Shown here: piece after piece, positions 59,801 through 64,000 of the stretch
How the letters are laid out: each line of letters starts with the position of its first letter
Position numbering within the stretch: position 1 is the stretch's first letter
Source of the DNA: Branchiostoma floridae
Taxonomy: Eukaryota > Chordata > Leptocardii > Amphioxiformes > Branchiostomatidae
Direction: 5' to 3'
Assembly (NCBI RefSeq): GCF_000003815.2
Contig: NC_049979.1
Coordinates: forward strand, 35,066,600-35,130,599
DNA: 64,000 nt
The notes under the pieces: generated by a model
Databases searched by the model: none
Seen by the model: the letters and a program-made list of their open reading frames with translations, nothing else
What the model was told of the DNA's origin: nothing
Made by a program: the position numbers and the translations under genes

Positions 59801-62037
59801 AATGGCAGATATTGGGCAGTGCCTACAGCTTTAACATTGTTGGCTATGATTTTTGTTTTGCAGGTCTTTATATTAGTTTAAGACTGATCCTATATGCAGT
59901 TTATAATCTTTCAGTTGTTATGACTTCTCAAGCTGATATCAATGATACACTAGACAGATTTTTTTCAAGCGGAAATCCCCTCAGCTAGTATGATAGGCCC
60001 CTGTATCAGGAAACCTTCCCTACAAGTACTAGTACCCTAGCCTATAGGATAGGACCATACTAGGGGACCCTCCATAGCTCACCAGGTATTAGGAGTGGGT
60101 ACCGGTACAGAAAATTCAGGTCCGGTTCAGGTCCAGAGAATAAGGTCCAGGTCTGGACTTGAACCTAGACCTAATTCAGTATGTGAAAACTTGTGAATGA
60201 ATAATACTCGGAACAAAACCCTACAAGGCTAACTGCCTCAGTACGATTGACTGTAAAACTTGGTAGCAATTACAATAAACTCTACTCTACTTAGCTCTTG
60301 TTGATTTCTTCGACATGTCATCACCAAACATGTAAATTTCTCCTCATCAAACTTCTCATTTTCTAACAACAAGTCCAACATCCGGTCCACCCAATTTTTA
60401 CCTGTCTGTTTTTTCCGAACCGGTCCAATAAGAAAAAACGGTTTTGTACCAGCCCAGCCCTAGCTGGTATGATAGGCCCTTGTACCTCAGCCAGGAAACC
60501 CTTCCTTGACTGCAGGATTGTCCCCAATAGCTATTGGCCTGTTCCAAGGAGTAACCCCACAGCCTTTACCAACTTGAACTTTGAAGGCAAACCTCCACAG
60601 CTGGTAGAAAAGACCCCCTGTAGACTTGTTTATTACACCTTGAGGGTGATCAGGAAGACATTTAATAGTATGAGAAAATGAAATGAATTTCAAAATATGC
60701 CTGGCAGTCCTCTTAAAAAGTACTATTTCCCTTGTTTTGCAATATTTGTTTTTTACTAAAAGGAAATTTGAGGAAATTTGATGCACTTTAATTTTTATCA
60801 ATACTGATTAAAAATATAAACTACATATATTATGTAAATCTATGTACCGACGACCATCTTGTACAGTGCTACTTGTCAGACAATGATCAGTCTAGGATTC
60901 AGTCAATTCAAGCAGGCAATATTTCATTAGAAGAGGGACACTGTGTTCGTATGATCAGATTTGTTATATAATAAGTGCTTGCAACTCTCATCTTTAATAT
61001 GATCATACTGCTTGTGATCTAATACTATAATGGTCCTACGGGCTCCGTGCGACTATCTATAGCTACATGCACAAGAAGTCAGCACAACTTAAGATGCCAC
61101 TGCGACACACCAAGATTTATCTCCATAACAAAAGTGATGAATAGGCATACATGTAATGGTAGACCCATATAGTATGTAGCAATATCTACAGATCACGTGC
61201 AGTAAGATGTGACGTTTAAAGCCAGTTGAGAAAAAGAAACATGTCAAGATTTTGAAGTATTTTTGGGGGCAGTTGGCACTGGAACCAGTAAAATTTCATT
61301 AGATTTGGAAGATCCAAAAATCTGCACCTTTCTATGGCGAGGAACTGATTATTCCTACCTGACAGAACATATAGCCACAGCTGCTGCTCTTTATTGTTTT
61401 GACAGTAAATTTGCTAATAAACTGGCCCACTAGGATGAAATTAATCCCATAGATTCATGTAAATATTTAAACAGATTAGAAAATTTCATGGCAGTCATGC
61501 ATATTTTAATGTAACATTTTTTAATGTAATATTTCAAAATTGTAGCAAATCTGATGGCTGCCATGCGCTTTATACATTGTTGTAGCTAATGACCACATGT
61601 TCATGTAGCAAGACAATTCATGTTGCAACATTATAGTACCGTTAGAATGTATAACTCTTGCTAGCAATTGCATCATTCTTGGAGCTTTCAAGGCACTCTT
61701 AAAAACAGTTATATTGGCACTTGAATCATTAAAACATTGATTTGTGGCTATGATTTGGTCAGCTTTCAGCATGTAAGCAGTAGTCCAATCACGGTACCAT
61801 TAAGTAATAATCTGATACTACACTAGAAAACGTGATAGAGTCTAATTAGTGTCTAGTCTAGTAACAATTGAACTCCACCATTACCTGTATAATGCCTGTA
61901 GAATACTTTGTTGAGTGGTTATTTTCTTCAATGTTTCCCTGCAGTAAGATGATGTTCCTCCTATTCGAGGACGGCCTGCAAATCGTCATCCACACTGCAA
62001 ATCTCATCCAACAAGACTGGCACCAAAAAACTCAAGG
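16143..62037 (+). CDS. TDP1: TDP1, tyrosyl-DNA phosphodiesterase 1, with N-terminal PBZ finger (3' part beyond window)
   Basis: Seven coding exons are visible: 16143-16470, 17959-18159, 18441-18484, 18846-18901, 22479-22575, 34634-34668 and 61945-62037. All have GT-AG introns with compatible phases, giving about 284 codons. TDP1 hydrolyses the 3'-phosphotyrosyl bond left by trapped topoisomerase I and cleans other 3' blocks in nuclear and mitochondrial DNA repair. Residues 1-85 are acidic/Ser-rich. Residues 89-110 are a PBZ zinc finger (C89, C95, H102, H108). The catalytic fold begins near residue 150 (FFLTKVSG) and continues through KPLLIVHGD. The first active-site motif is GTHHSKMM, with nucleophile H253 and K255, followed by [17 protein letters not shown]. 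The second HKD-type half lies downstream of the window. DIRAS is nested antisense in intron 5. Human TDP1 lacks PBZ. The exon 1-2 join is inferred from phase and continuity. Confidence 0.93.
16689..16870 (+). repeat. Dispersed repeat A, copy 3
   Basis: Third copy of the element at 605-835 and 2735-3003 ('ctctggatggattgtaatga', 'ttgggccccctgg', 'ttggtactgcagcag'). It lies in TDP1 intron 1. Confidence 0.6.
16895..17922 (-). mobile_element. Non-LTR retrotransposon fragment, RT thumb and 3' UTR
   Basis: On the minus strand 17922-17419 encodes [19 protein letters not shown], then [12 protein letters not shown] and [17 protein letters not shown], the conserved segment after the RT palm in CR1/L2-type elements. 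The 3' UTR runs to an (AAAC)n tail at about 16899-16920. The frame is open to a TGA/TAG near the 5' end, and the RT palm is missing. Its truncated 5' end stops about 35 bp upstream of the TDP1 exon 2 acceptor. Confidence 0.82.
17959..18159 (+). CDS. TDP1: TDP1 coding exon 2
   Basis: The acceptor is a T-rich tract ending GAAAACAG and the donor is TCTCAG|GTGAGA. It is phase 1 at both ends. It encodes a Ser-rich linker with [18 protein letters not shown] (a likely nuclear-localisation patch), a (TCA)n-coded serine run, and then [20 protein letters not shown], the start of the catalytic fold. Confidence 0.9.
18441..18484 (+). CDS. TDP1: TDP1 coding exon 3
   Basis: 44-bp microexon with acceptor TCTCTCCCTACAG and donor CTCAG|GTGAGC. 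It encodes [15 protein letters not shown], with the Asp codon split from exon 2. It matches the DILSP...SSAQ segment of vertebrate TDP1. Confidence 0.93.
18684..18812 (+). repeat. Dispersed repeat C, copy 1
   Basis: About 125 bp, diverged match with 36048-36155: 'tgcttacacacgacggggtt', 'gctggctaattacaagacgg' and 'gtccgggtgaatgatgatca'. No target duplication was recognised. Confidence 0.5.
18846..18901 (+). CDS. TDP1: TDP1 coding exon 4
   Basis: The acceptor is GTTGTTGTTTCAG and the donor is GCAAG|GTAAGG. It encodes [18 protein letters not shown] plus a split Arg, equivalent to the FNYCFDVDWL region of human TDP1. Confidence 0.93.
19143..19594. mobile_element. PIF/Harbinger-like MITE, TTA target site
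   Basis: The ends are near-perfect inverted repeats of about 35 bp, beginning GGCCACACCAATTTAATTTC, flanked by TTA at 19140-19142 and 19595-19597. 452 bp, non-coding. A longer diverged relative occupies 32759-33576. Confidence 0.8.
20188..20865. mobile_element. Mutator-like foldback element, 9-bp TSD
   Basis: Two inverted arms of about 155 bp (20188-20345 and 20705-20865) are almost identical, differing at a couple of positions. GACCTCAGC is duplicated at 20179-20187 and 20866-20874. Long TIRs with a 9-bp duplication are the Mutator (MULE) signature. The 360-bp centre is GC-rich and non-coding. It lies in TDP1 intron 4. Confidence 0.85.
21102..21435. mobile_element. hAT-like MITE, 5-bp TSD ('gcaggt' family)
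   Basis: Inverted ends are CAGGGCTCGAAATAC and GTATTTCGAGCCCTG, with CAATA at 21097-21101 and 21436-21440. The interior contains 'ttacctgcac' and 'gtgcaggt' words and one copy of the segment that is expanded to an array at 59056-59286. Confidence 0.82.
21700..21910 (+). repeat. Dispersed repeat D, copy 1
   Basis: Diverged match with 23075-23250: 'cctcagcttag', 'ttccctatct', 'acagtcaaaactttacaagt'. Both copies lie around TDP1 exon 5 and may be ends of one degraded element. Confidence 0.45.
22479..22575 (+). CDS. TDP1: TDP1 coding exon 5
   Basis: The acceptor is GTGTTGTCTTACAG and the donor is TGTCAG|GTAGGA. It encodes [15 protein letters not shown] and [10 protein letters not shown], matching KKPILLVHGD...ENISLCQ in vertebrates. 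Incoming phase 2, outgoing phase 0. Confidence 0.94.
22622..23014. mobile_element. MITE with perfect 31-bp TIR and TA target site
   Basis: The arms start CACCTTTCTCACGCGGCGGC and stay identical for 31 bp. TA lies on both sides (22620-22621, 23015-23016). 393 bp, non-coding, AT-rich inside. It begins 46 bp after the TDP1 exon 5 donor. The size and TA site suggest a Tc1/mariner-type MITE. Confidence 0.75.
23015..23830. other. Repeat-derived intron sequence
   Basis: The segment 23020-23060 recurs inverted at 23306-23358 ('agtatcataagctggcaaag'), and 23075-23250 matches 21700-21910. No exon was recognised. Confidence 0.4.
24632..24967. mobile_element. hAT-like MITE (TAGGG..GTACC family)
   Basis: Left end TGGGGGTGGGTACCGGTAC, right end GTACCCACCCCTA. 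The flanks ctgttgat and tctgtgat look like a decayed 8-bp duplication. The interior has 'ggttcaggtccagaggatca' in common with 32859-33210 and 60090-60462. Confidence 0.65.
25528..26103 (-). CDS. DIRAS: DIRAS-family small GTPase
   Basis: Single-exon frame of 191 residues. The start is the ATG at 26101-26103 ([14 protein letters not shown]), which is where vertebrate DIRAS1/2 begin. An alternative in-frame ATG is 9 bases upstream. Family motifs: P-loop GAASVGKS (14-21), switch [10 protein letters not shown] (T39), DTTGSHQ (61-67) in place of the Ras DTAGQE, NKCD (121-124) and ETSAK (149-153). It ends CPCM, a CAAX box whose Met predicts farnesylation, so it should sit on the plasma membrane. DIRAS proteins lack the catalytic Gln of Ras, are largely GTP-bound and oppose Ras/Rap signalling. 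This gene keeps that substitution. Vertebrate DIRAS genes also have the coding sequence in one exon. It is nested antisense in TDP1 intron 5. GC is higher than the surrounding DNA. Confidence 0.97.
   Translation of the reverse strand: MPEQSNDYRVVVFGAASVGKSSLVCRFVHGTFSESYIPTVEDTYQQVISCNKSICTLQITDTTGSHQFPAMQRLSISKGHAFILVYSITSKQSLLELKPIFDQICQIKGNLQNIPVMLVGNKCDETGQREVNMEEGTAIAKSWNCAFLETSAKTNQNVTELFEELLKMEKRWFMSLNLENKKYRKIHCPCM
26270..26725 (+). repeat. 25-bp minisatellite upstream of DIRAS
   Basis: Diverged units on the left become regular from about 26460: 'acaggtgtcttactgccagt' plus 'tgttg', with exact 25-bp spacing at 26501-26600. It lies 170-620 bp upstream of the DIRAS start codon, so it would be in the promoter or the 5' UTR/intron of that gene. 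Confidence 0.85.
26726..27220. other. Intron 5 sequence, no gene seen
   Basis: Contains a short palindrome at 26830-26860 ('tctcgcaactctcgcgaga' then 'actaggtca'). No exon or transposon end was recognised. Confidence 0.4.
27221..27318 (+). mobile_element. CR1-like LINE 3' end fragment
   Basis: Same 3' end as 12236-12330 and 58136-58208, with a (gataca)n tail at 27296-27316. Confidence 0.55.
27319..30780. other. TDP1 intron 5, largely unassigned
   Basis: No coding exon was recognised. 28975-29100 stands out as non-repetitive, with homeodomain-like sites ('taatgattaatgcatgagg'). Near 30085-30130 there is a trace of the 'gtgcaccc' MITE family. The remainder is AT-rich. Confidence 0.4.
30785..31430 (+). 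repeat. 22-bp purine-rich minisatellite
   Basis: Units of 'gtctcagaagagaagtataa' plus 'ct'. The centre (31070-31200) is regular and the flanks are diverged. About 28 units. Strong purine/pyrimidine strand asymmetry. Confidence 0.9.
31560..32060. other. Repeat-free, GC-richer island in TDP1 intron 5
   Basis: No tandem repeat, inverted repeat or match to other parts of the window is apparent, and base composition is more balanced than the flanks. Both long open frames are weak. It is a candidate regulatory block, perhaps for DIRAS. This is inference only. Confidence 0.3.
32759..33576. mobile_element. Diverged Harbinger-like MITE with a nested hAT-like MITE
   Basis: Ends GGCCACGCCAAGTTGATTTG and 'cattgatgtggcc' correspond to the TIR of 19143-19594, and the interior 'gaagttttcagcttgcaaaa' also matches. 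The extra length is the nested element at 32859-33210. The flanking trinucleotides no longer match. A G12 tract lies at about 33532-33543. Confidence 0.65.
32859..33210. mobile_element. Nested hAT-like MITE (TAGGG..GTACC family)
   Basis: Left end TAGGGTTGGTTACGGTAC, right end 'tacccacaccta'. The interior shares 'aattcaggtacaggta' and 'ggtccagaggatcaggtcc' with 24632-24967. It interrupts the element at 32759-33576. Confidence 0.6.
33587..33990 (-). repeat. Inverted repeat, arm A
   Basis: About 400 bp that recurs inverted at 35042-35761, diverged by roughly 10-15%. It retains the uninterrupted site 'ccaattgtctgac' and so shows the empty state of the insertion in arm B. Confidence 0.8.
34634..34668 (+). 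CDS. TDP1: TDP1 coding exon 6 (catalytic His)
   Basis: 35-bp microexon: acceptor CATATTCTACAG, donor CACAG|GTATTA. It encodes [11 protein letters not shown] plus two bases of a Ser codon completed in exon 7. The last His is the active-site nucleophile position (H263 in human). Confidence 0.93.
35042..35761 (+). repeat. Inverted repeat, arm B (interrupted by a MITE)
   Basis: Reverse complement of 33587-33990, split by the 304-bp element at 35232-35535. Related fragments occur at 52975-53030 and 53620-53690 and at 56285-56430 ('gatgtcaaagcagtcaa', 'ttcagcaccaaggtcaga'). Confidence 0.8.
35232..35535. mobile_element. hAT-like MITE, 5-bp TSD, with proven empty site
   Basis: Ends CGGGGATTTTT and AGGAAAACCCCTG, flanked by ATTGG at 35227-35231 and 35536-35540. 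Arm A of the surrounding repeat carries the empty site. The interior matches 49898-50100 and includes one copy of the 44-bp segment that forms the array at 50097-50697. Confidence 0.82.
36048..36155 (+). repeat. Dispersed repeat C, copy 2
   Basis: Diverged copy of 18684-18812 ('tgcttatacatgacgggtt', 'agctgattacaagatggg', 'gcccgggtgaatgatg'). Confidence 0.5.
36375..36500 (-). repeat. tRNA-derived SINE B
   Basis: On the minus strand: A-box-like 'tggcgcaattgtcagc', B-box 'agattcgaatcatgcc', then the family tail 'gtgcccgtaggaaaggtaat' and 'acacgactttc'. Confidence 0.6.
36950..37115 (-). repeat. tRNA-derived SINE B
   Basis: On the minus strand: 'tggcagagtggtgaggc' (A-box), 'gtgtttgattcctg' (B-box) and the tail 'ttgggaaaggcactttacac'. 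Confidence 0.6.
37590..37950. other. Repeat-free island in TDP1 intron 6
   Basis: Balanced composition, no internal repeats, no match elsewhere in the window. It holds homeodomain- and GATA-like words ('ttaatcagatatctgg', 'ccattaattttg'). It could be a conserved non-coding element. No exon is supported. Confidence 0.3.
37951..40560. other. TDP1 intron 6, unassigned
   Basis: A trace of the 'gtgcaccc' MITE family is seen at 37995-38065. Otherwise there is no recognisable coding or mobile sequence. Confidence 0.4.
40565..41090 (+). repeat. ~170-bp tandem repeat, three copies
   Basis: Units begin near 40567, 40750 and 40922 and share 'tttgtggtagatgcttcaaa', 'acaaatgcgtagagattctc' and 'cacagctctggcactgggac'. 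Copies are diverged and carry indels. Confidence 0.8.
41091..43680. other. TDP1 intron 6, unassigned
   Basis: 41100-41560 is GC-richer and repeat-free. 41880-43680 is AT-rich. No exon with family similarity was found on either strand. Confidence 0.4.
43690..45215 (+). repeat. ~300-bp tandem repeat, four copies, one split by a hAT MITE
   Basis: Units near 43690, 43992, 44700 and 45025 share 'taatcacattttgcaagcac', 'gaaatggatgtgctgtatta' and 'gtccttggtactgaattggt'. The element at 44287-44636 sits at the end of unit 2. A trace of the unit recurs at 48040-48090. Confidence 0.85.
44287..44636. mobile_element. hAT MITE copy 1, 8-bp TSD
   Basis: TIR CAGGGCTCTAGCCAGC at both ends. CATCATGG is duplicated at 44279-44286 and 44637-44644. 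The sister repeat unit at 45003 shows the empty 'ccatcatggtgg'. Close in sequence to 48740-49071. Confidence 0.92.
45238..45825 (+). repeat. ~400-bp tandem duplication
   Basis: 45238-45425 and 45641-45825 match: 'caggtatttatgatacgtta', 'ctttaatcctctgatgga', 'gaaactgaactgt'. Confidence 0.75.
45974..46471. mobile_element. hAT-like MITE, 5-bp TSD ('gtgcaagt' family)
   Basis: Ends CAGGGCTCAAAATAC and GTATTTTGAGCCCTG, flanked by CTATA at 45969-45973 and 46472-46476. The interior has 'ttgtgcaagt' words on both sides. The TIR is nearly that of 21102-21435. Confidence 0.82.
46679..47003. mobile_element. Degenerate hAT-like MITE ('gtgcaccc' family)
   Basis: Left CAGGGTTTGAAATTCG, right GTATTTCGAGCC, same TIR type as 21102-21435 and 45974-46471, but the interior words are 'gggtgcacc'. 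The target duplication is lost. Confidence 0.6.
47745..47985 (+). repeat. tRNA-derived SINE B
   Basis: Diverged head 'catggtggccctatggtac', B-box 'ggttgaaattcc', tail 'gttgtgcccttgggaagggc', and a 3' section ('agagccaacctcaggcatga', 'cccaccacacttatc') shared with 48556-49135. Confidence 0.65.
47986..48555. other. TDP1 intron 6, unassigned
   Basis: Contains a trace of the 43690-45215 unit at 48040-48090. No gene seen. Confidence 0.4.
48556..49135 (+). repeat. tRNA-derived SINE B interrupted by a hAT MITE
   Basis: Head 'tggtgctattggtaaggta', B-box 'cgggttcgaaacc', tail 'gttgtgcccttgataaaggc' and 'acacgacttttcctcact'. The 3' part resumes after the MITE at 48740-49071 ('ggagagccacacctcaatca'). 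Confidence 0.7.
48740..49071. mobile_element. hAT MITE copy 2, 8-bp TSD
   Basis: Same TIR as 44287-44636, with GTTTCATG duplicated at 48732-48739 and 49072-49079. 332 bp, about 90% identical by eye to copy 1. Confidence 0.92.
49136..49897. other. TDP1 intron 6, unassigned
   Basis: 49200-49320 has a short internal repeat ('gaggtcacctgaatggcagc'). No exon or transposon end recognised. Confidence 0.4.
49898..50097 (+). mobile_element. MITE-derived sequence preceding the 44-bp array
   Basis: Starts CAGTGCTTTTTCTAAAG and matches the interior of 35232-35535 ('gtgtggccgcggtcttcaac', 'tatgacctgt'). The right-hand homology resumes after the array at about 50695 ('tctctaaaactccacac'). Confidence 0.7.
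50097..50697 (+). repeat. 44-bp minisatellite grown inside a MITE
   Basis: About 13 units of 'acctgtctgacagtaatttt' plus 'gcccctcagaaagccttagaattt'-type sequence, with 44-bp spacing clear at 50181-50270. A single progenitor unit is present at about 35377-35415 in the related element. Confidence 0.88.
50760..51657. other. TDP1 intron 6, unassigned
   Basis: A 113-codon open frame at 50777-51118 has no recognisable domain and no clear splice context. 51330-51560 resembles 53330-53530 at a low level ('attgtccttcgaggctgcat' versus 'attgtccttttgctgcagtg'). Confidence 0.35.
51658..52262 (+). repeat. 64-bp minisatellite
   Basis: About nine units of 'gtgtgaggtagtcactgtaa', 'atgttgacattttcgccacc', 'aaacaaatagaaattacaga'. 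Spacing is 64 bp at 51841-51969. Confidence 0.9.
52430..52720. other. Repeat-free, GC-richer island
   Basis: Balanced composition with several CpGs, between a minisatellite and a MITE-derived stretch. A 97-codon antisense frame is weak. Candidate regulatory DNA, inference only. Confidence 0.3.
52975..53700. repeat. Diverged relative of the 33587/35042 repeat with an insertion
   Basis: 52980-53030 ('gatgtcaaagcagtcaagat', 'ttcagcaccaaggtcagg') and 53625-53690 ('gtcagacaattggcttcttc') match two parts of arm B at 35042-35761. About 590 bp of other DNA separates them, including an internal run of 'gcaccaattggtgc'-type words. Confidence 0.55.
53810..54478 (-). mobile_element. 5'-truncated L1/Tx1-like LINE with poly(A) and 17-bp TSD
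   Basis: The target duplication 'atggattgctgttcttt' is at 53793-53809 and 54479-54495. On the minus strand the element ends in a poly(A) of about 38 bases (plus-strand T run to 53847). Only the last ~670 bp of ORF2 and the 3' UTR were inserted. Confidence 0.93.
53962..54480 (-). pseudogene. C-terminus of L1/Tx1-like ORF2 (zinc-knuckle region)
   Basis: 172 open codons. It contains [20 protein letters not shown], then [19 protein letters not shown], the C-x2-C...H-x4-C motif found after the RT domain in L1 and Tx1 ORF2 proteins. It then runs without a stop to RGKWGTLCS. The first codon spans the target duplication, so this is not a native start. Endonuclease and RT are absent, so it cannot act on its own. 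Confidence 0.88.
54496..56280. other. TDP1 intron 6, unassigned
   Basis: AT-rich. 55430-55860 is more balanced and repeat-free. No exon recognised. Confidence 0.4.
56728..56935 (+). repeat. tRNA-derived SINE B
   Basis: Best-preserved head: 'gcatggtgtaatggcaac' (A-box) and 'ctggttcaaatccca' (B-box), followed by 'cttgcccttgggaaaagctc' and 'aatgactttcctga'. Confidence 0.75.
57270..57890 (-). repeat. ~155-bp tandem repeat, four copies, open on the minus strand
   Basis: Units near 57275, 57431, 57580 and 57740 share 'gatatgcaagcccggtccaa' and 'actggatggtggtacaaata'. On the minus strand a 219-codon frame (57130-57789) runs through all units, with peptide repeats [17 protein letters not shown] and [18 protein letters not shown]. 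Differences between units keep the frame. No known domain, no signal peptide. Confidence 0.8.
57960..58208 (+). mobile_element. CR1-like LINE 3' end
   Basis: The plus strand encodes [20 protein letters not shown] and CLMQL before a stop, the usual C-terminus of CR1-type ORF2. The 3' UTR follows and ends in (gataca)n. The upstream frame is broken. Confidence 0.75.
58209..58825. other. TDP1 intron 6, unassigned
   Basis: No exon or transposon end recognised. Confidence 0.4.
58829..59310. mobile_element. Degenerate 'gcaggt' MITE carrying a 29-bp array
   Basis: The left end 'catggctcaaaatac' is a decayed form of the TIR at 21102, and the interior matches 21102-21435 ('atcatactaatattgttcag', 'ggaaccattgctat'). 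The right TIR is not preserved. Confidence 0.7.
59056..59286 (+). repeat. 29-bp minisatellite grown inside a MITE
   Basis: About eight near-identical units of 'gcaggtagacaccagaaata' plus 'cctgcactt'. Each unit has inverted 'gcaggt'/'acctgc' ends. The single-copy progenitor is in the related element at 21355-21385. As 29 is not a multiple of 3, all frames cycle and several antisense frames stay open by chance. Confidence 0.95.
60090..60462. mobile_element. hAT-like MITE (TAGGG..GTACC family)
   Basis: Left TAGGAGTGGGTACCGGTAC, right 'tttgtaccagcccagcccta'. The flanks ccaggtat and gctggtat match at 6 of 8 positions. The interior is shared with 24632-24967. Confidence 0.7.
60463..61944. other. 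TDP1 intron 6, 3' part, unassigned
   Basis: AT-rich DNA leading to the acceptor at 61944. No gene or element ends recognised. Confidence 0.4.
61945..62037 (+). CDS. TDP1: TDP1 coding exon 7 (catalytic Lys)
   Basis: The acceptor is TCAATGTTTCCCTGCAG and the donor is CAAGG|GTAGGT. The first base completes the Ser codon of HHSK. The exon continues [20 protein letters not shown] and [11 protein letters not shown], nearly the vertebrate sequence. It ends after two bases of a Gly codon, and the next exon is outside the window. Confidence 0.96.
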
Positions 62038-64000
62038 GTAGGTTCCTCTAGGAAGGAAAACTTTTTTTCCCTCTCTTGTTGTTGTTGTATTATTCACCAT
62101 ACACGGAAGAAGAAATCCAATCGTACAGTGGACTAACTTTCACGGCCACGGAAATGCCAAGGCTGCATTCATGAATTATTTCAAAAGCAGTTTCGGCAGG
62201 TCTTTCTTGTTGGCTCCAGACCCAAACAAGATTCACCAGATGCTGCCTTTTTGTGGCTTTATGTTTGTTTCTGAAAATCTTTCCAAAGGGGATTATGATA
62301 TACACAATGATATCTTTCTCAAACCATCTCCTTGCCGTTGCTTCCAGAGAATTTGAATCAGGATAGTTTTTGTTTGTTCTCACAAGCCAAAAAGAAGAGG
62401 TCCTGCCTCAGGAACTGCAACTATTCCACAGAGATCCTGCAGCCGGATAGGGAATATTCTCCCACAGAGAAATGCTGCACCTGGGTTGGCTGGGTGTCAC
62501 CAGGTCCCGAAGTGCTTGACTGCACACACGGATATTTAGAAGACTGGTATTCCCAGGAATCAATGTAATCTTGTAACACAATCCCTTGTAATCTGCCCAA
62601 GTCTTGCACAAAGTCTCCCAGTCGTGTTGTGATGTTGTAGTCCGCTATCAGAGGTCCCGTGTTATGTGCAAAGCGGATCCTGATTTGTACTGATCATCCG
62701 TCCACGGCGCTGTTCTAAGCCAAGCTCCAGTCCAAGGTTGCCGTTGCCGGACATTTCTACCGCTATCTCATCCGTTGGAGGACTGATGTTGCTTTTCTTG
62801 TGCCAATGTTTGGGGATTTATTCCCGCTGCGCGACTCCGGCCGTCCAGATAGAAGATTTCAGATAGTATCCTCTCAAAGGGAGAGATACGCGGCATTGAC
62901 ACAGACAGATGCACGATGCCAACACACGCAATAATGCGGGGTCTTCAGATGGGCCTGATCACCAAGTATCGATCCCCGTCCTCAGGCCCCATTGGCTGCT
63001 GGAGGAATGACAGAGGGGGGCCGGTCGTACGTTCCCTGAGCATGGTGATATTCTGGGCAGGTAATTCCCATTTATAGTCCGCGGGATGCGATCTTCCCTG
63101 GGGAACGGCAGCGACTCCTGATGATAACGCAACCGGGAAACGTTGGCGGGTCACCAAGAAGCATGAAAATTACAGATGATGTACCCCCCCGCCGTCTGAA
63201 GAACGCCTTTCTAGTGCAGCCCAGCTTCTTTGTATGGCTTGGCTGTGTGGGACTCTTCGGAGAGGTGCCGGCTATAATACTGCATTGATTGTGGGAGTAA
63301 TCTGTGTTGCCACGGTGCCAAATCTATTATTAATGGCTATTTATATGAAGTCACATGCCCATGGCAGCCGGAATGTGCCACAATGATGTAGGTATAGGGG
63401 GGTAACTTTTGTGTTGTTCACAATATGGTCAATATATTACTGGGATATAGAGTGCTAGAAATATGATGCAAATTAAAACATTTTACCTCAGAATATTGCA
63501 AAGTTGAAACTCTTTTTTCTGTTGCCTAATTTTGTATTCGTCATGTCAGCTAGTTACCATTTTTTGTCTCATATATAAGAAATCAATTACCTAATGACAC
63601 AGATAAGATACACGACAATGTTGTAGTAAGGCTACATGCAGTAATGCAATTTGTCAGTTCTTAGACATGAAAGTCTGTATCTTCAGTACACGTTCTTTTG
63701 GAGGAAGAGAGTACAGGGTGTGCATGGAAGGTATCTTTTCTGGCATTGCTTAACAGTTTTGGACAAATATCTGTGTCAGTATGCAACATTACATGGATTT
63801 AGGGTAATGTTGTATTACTAATAGATCAATAGGTTCAAGGCCTCACCCAGTAATAAGATTTGCACTTCAACTCAATTTTTGTTTGGGGGGGGGGGGGGGG
63901 TCATGTTGATAAAATATGCAATATTTTATGACAGTCTACCAAAATCTAAGTCATAATTTGATCATCACTGTATCCTACAGGCAACAGCCAGCAACGTTAG
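62038..64000. other. TDP1 intron 7, with a GC-richer island at 62600-63200
   Basis: No further TDP1 exon (the expected IWLSP segment) is present. 62600-63200 is repeat-free and CpG-richer, with CCAAT-type words ('cccattggctgctgg'). Open frames there have no known domain. A G16 tract lies at about 63885-63900. Confidence 0.4.

Noticed and set aside
62090..62611. Open frames on both strands just after TDP1 exon 7
   Set aside because: None matches the expected next TDP1 segment or another known family.

Overview
The window is intron-rich animal DNA. It most resembles an invertebrate deuterostome, and amphioxus (Branchiostoma) is my best guess. That guess rests on gene content (TDP1, B9D2, a DIRAS-type GTPase and a VLR-like leucine-rich-repeat protein), on small coding exons with GT-AG junctions that could be checked base by base, and on a very diverse set of short non-autonomous transposons. 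No species-specific marker was read, so the organism is inference.

Four protein-coding genes are supported. (1) 908-2470, minus: a 520-residue secreted or GPI-anchored LRR protein made of two complete LRRNT-LRR-LRRCT cassettes. (2) 5974-10207, minus: a complete four-exon B9D2 (175 aa, ciliary transition zone) with a probable 5' UTR exon and an NRF1/CCAAT promoter near 11.1 kb. (3) 16143 to beyond 64000, plus: TDP1 (tyrosyl-DNA phosphodiesterase 1). Seven phase-compatible coding exons are visible. The first carries a PBZ (poly-ADP-ribose-binding) zinc finger that human TDP1 lacks, and the first catalytic HxK motif is split by a 27-kb intron. The 3' part lies outside the window. (4) 25528-26103, minus: an intronless DIRAS-family small GTPase nested antisense in TDP1 intron 5.

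The rest is introns and intergenic DNA full of mobile elements. LINE-type elements: a nearly intact CR1/Jockey-like RT reading frame (12.5-15.1 kb), an RT fragment (16.9-17.9 kb), an L1/Tx1-like 5'-truncated insertion with a 17-bp target duplication and a poly(A) tail (53.8-54.5 kb), and CR1-like 3' ends. DNA transposons without genes: several hAT-like groups with 8-bp target duplications, a group with 5-bp duplications, a Mutator-like foldback element with a 9-bp duplication, a Harbinger-like MITE with TTA duplications, and TA-flanked MITEs. There are also tRNA-derived SINEs and many minisatellites.

Two tandem arrays (44-bp units at 50.1-50.7 kb and 29-bp units at 59.06-59.29 kb) can be traced to single-copy segments inside related transposons elsewhere in the window, so these arrays appear to have grown from inside MITEs. 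No prokaryotic operon, CRISPR array or new multi-gene system is present. The most interesting items are the PBZ-TDP1 fusion, the nested DIRAS gene, the duplicated LRR protein, and the transposon-born satellites.
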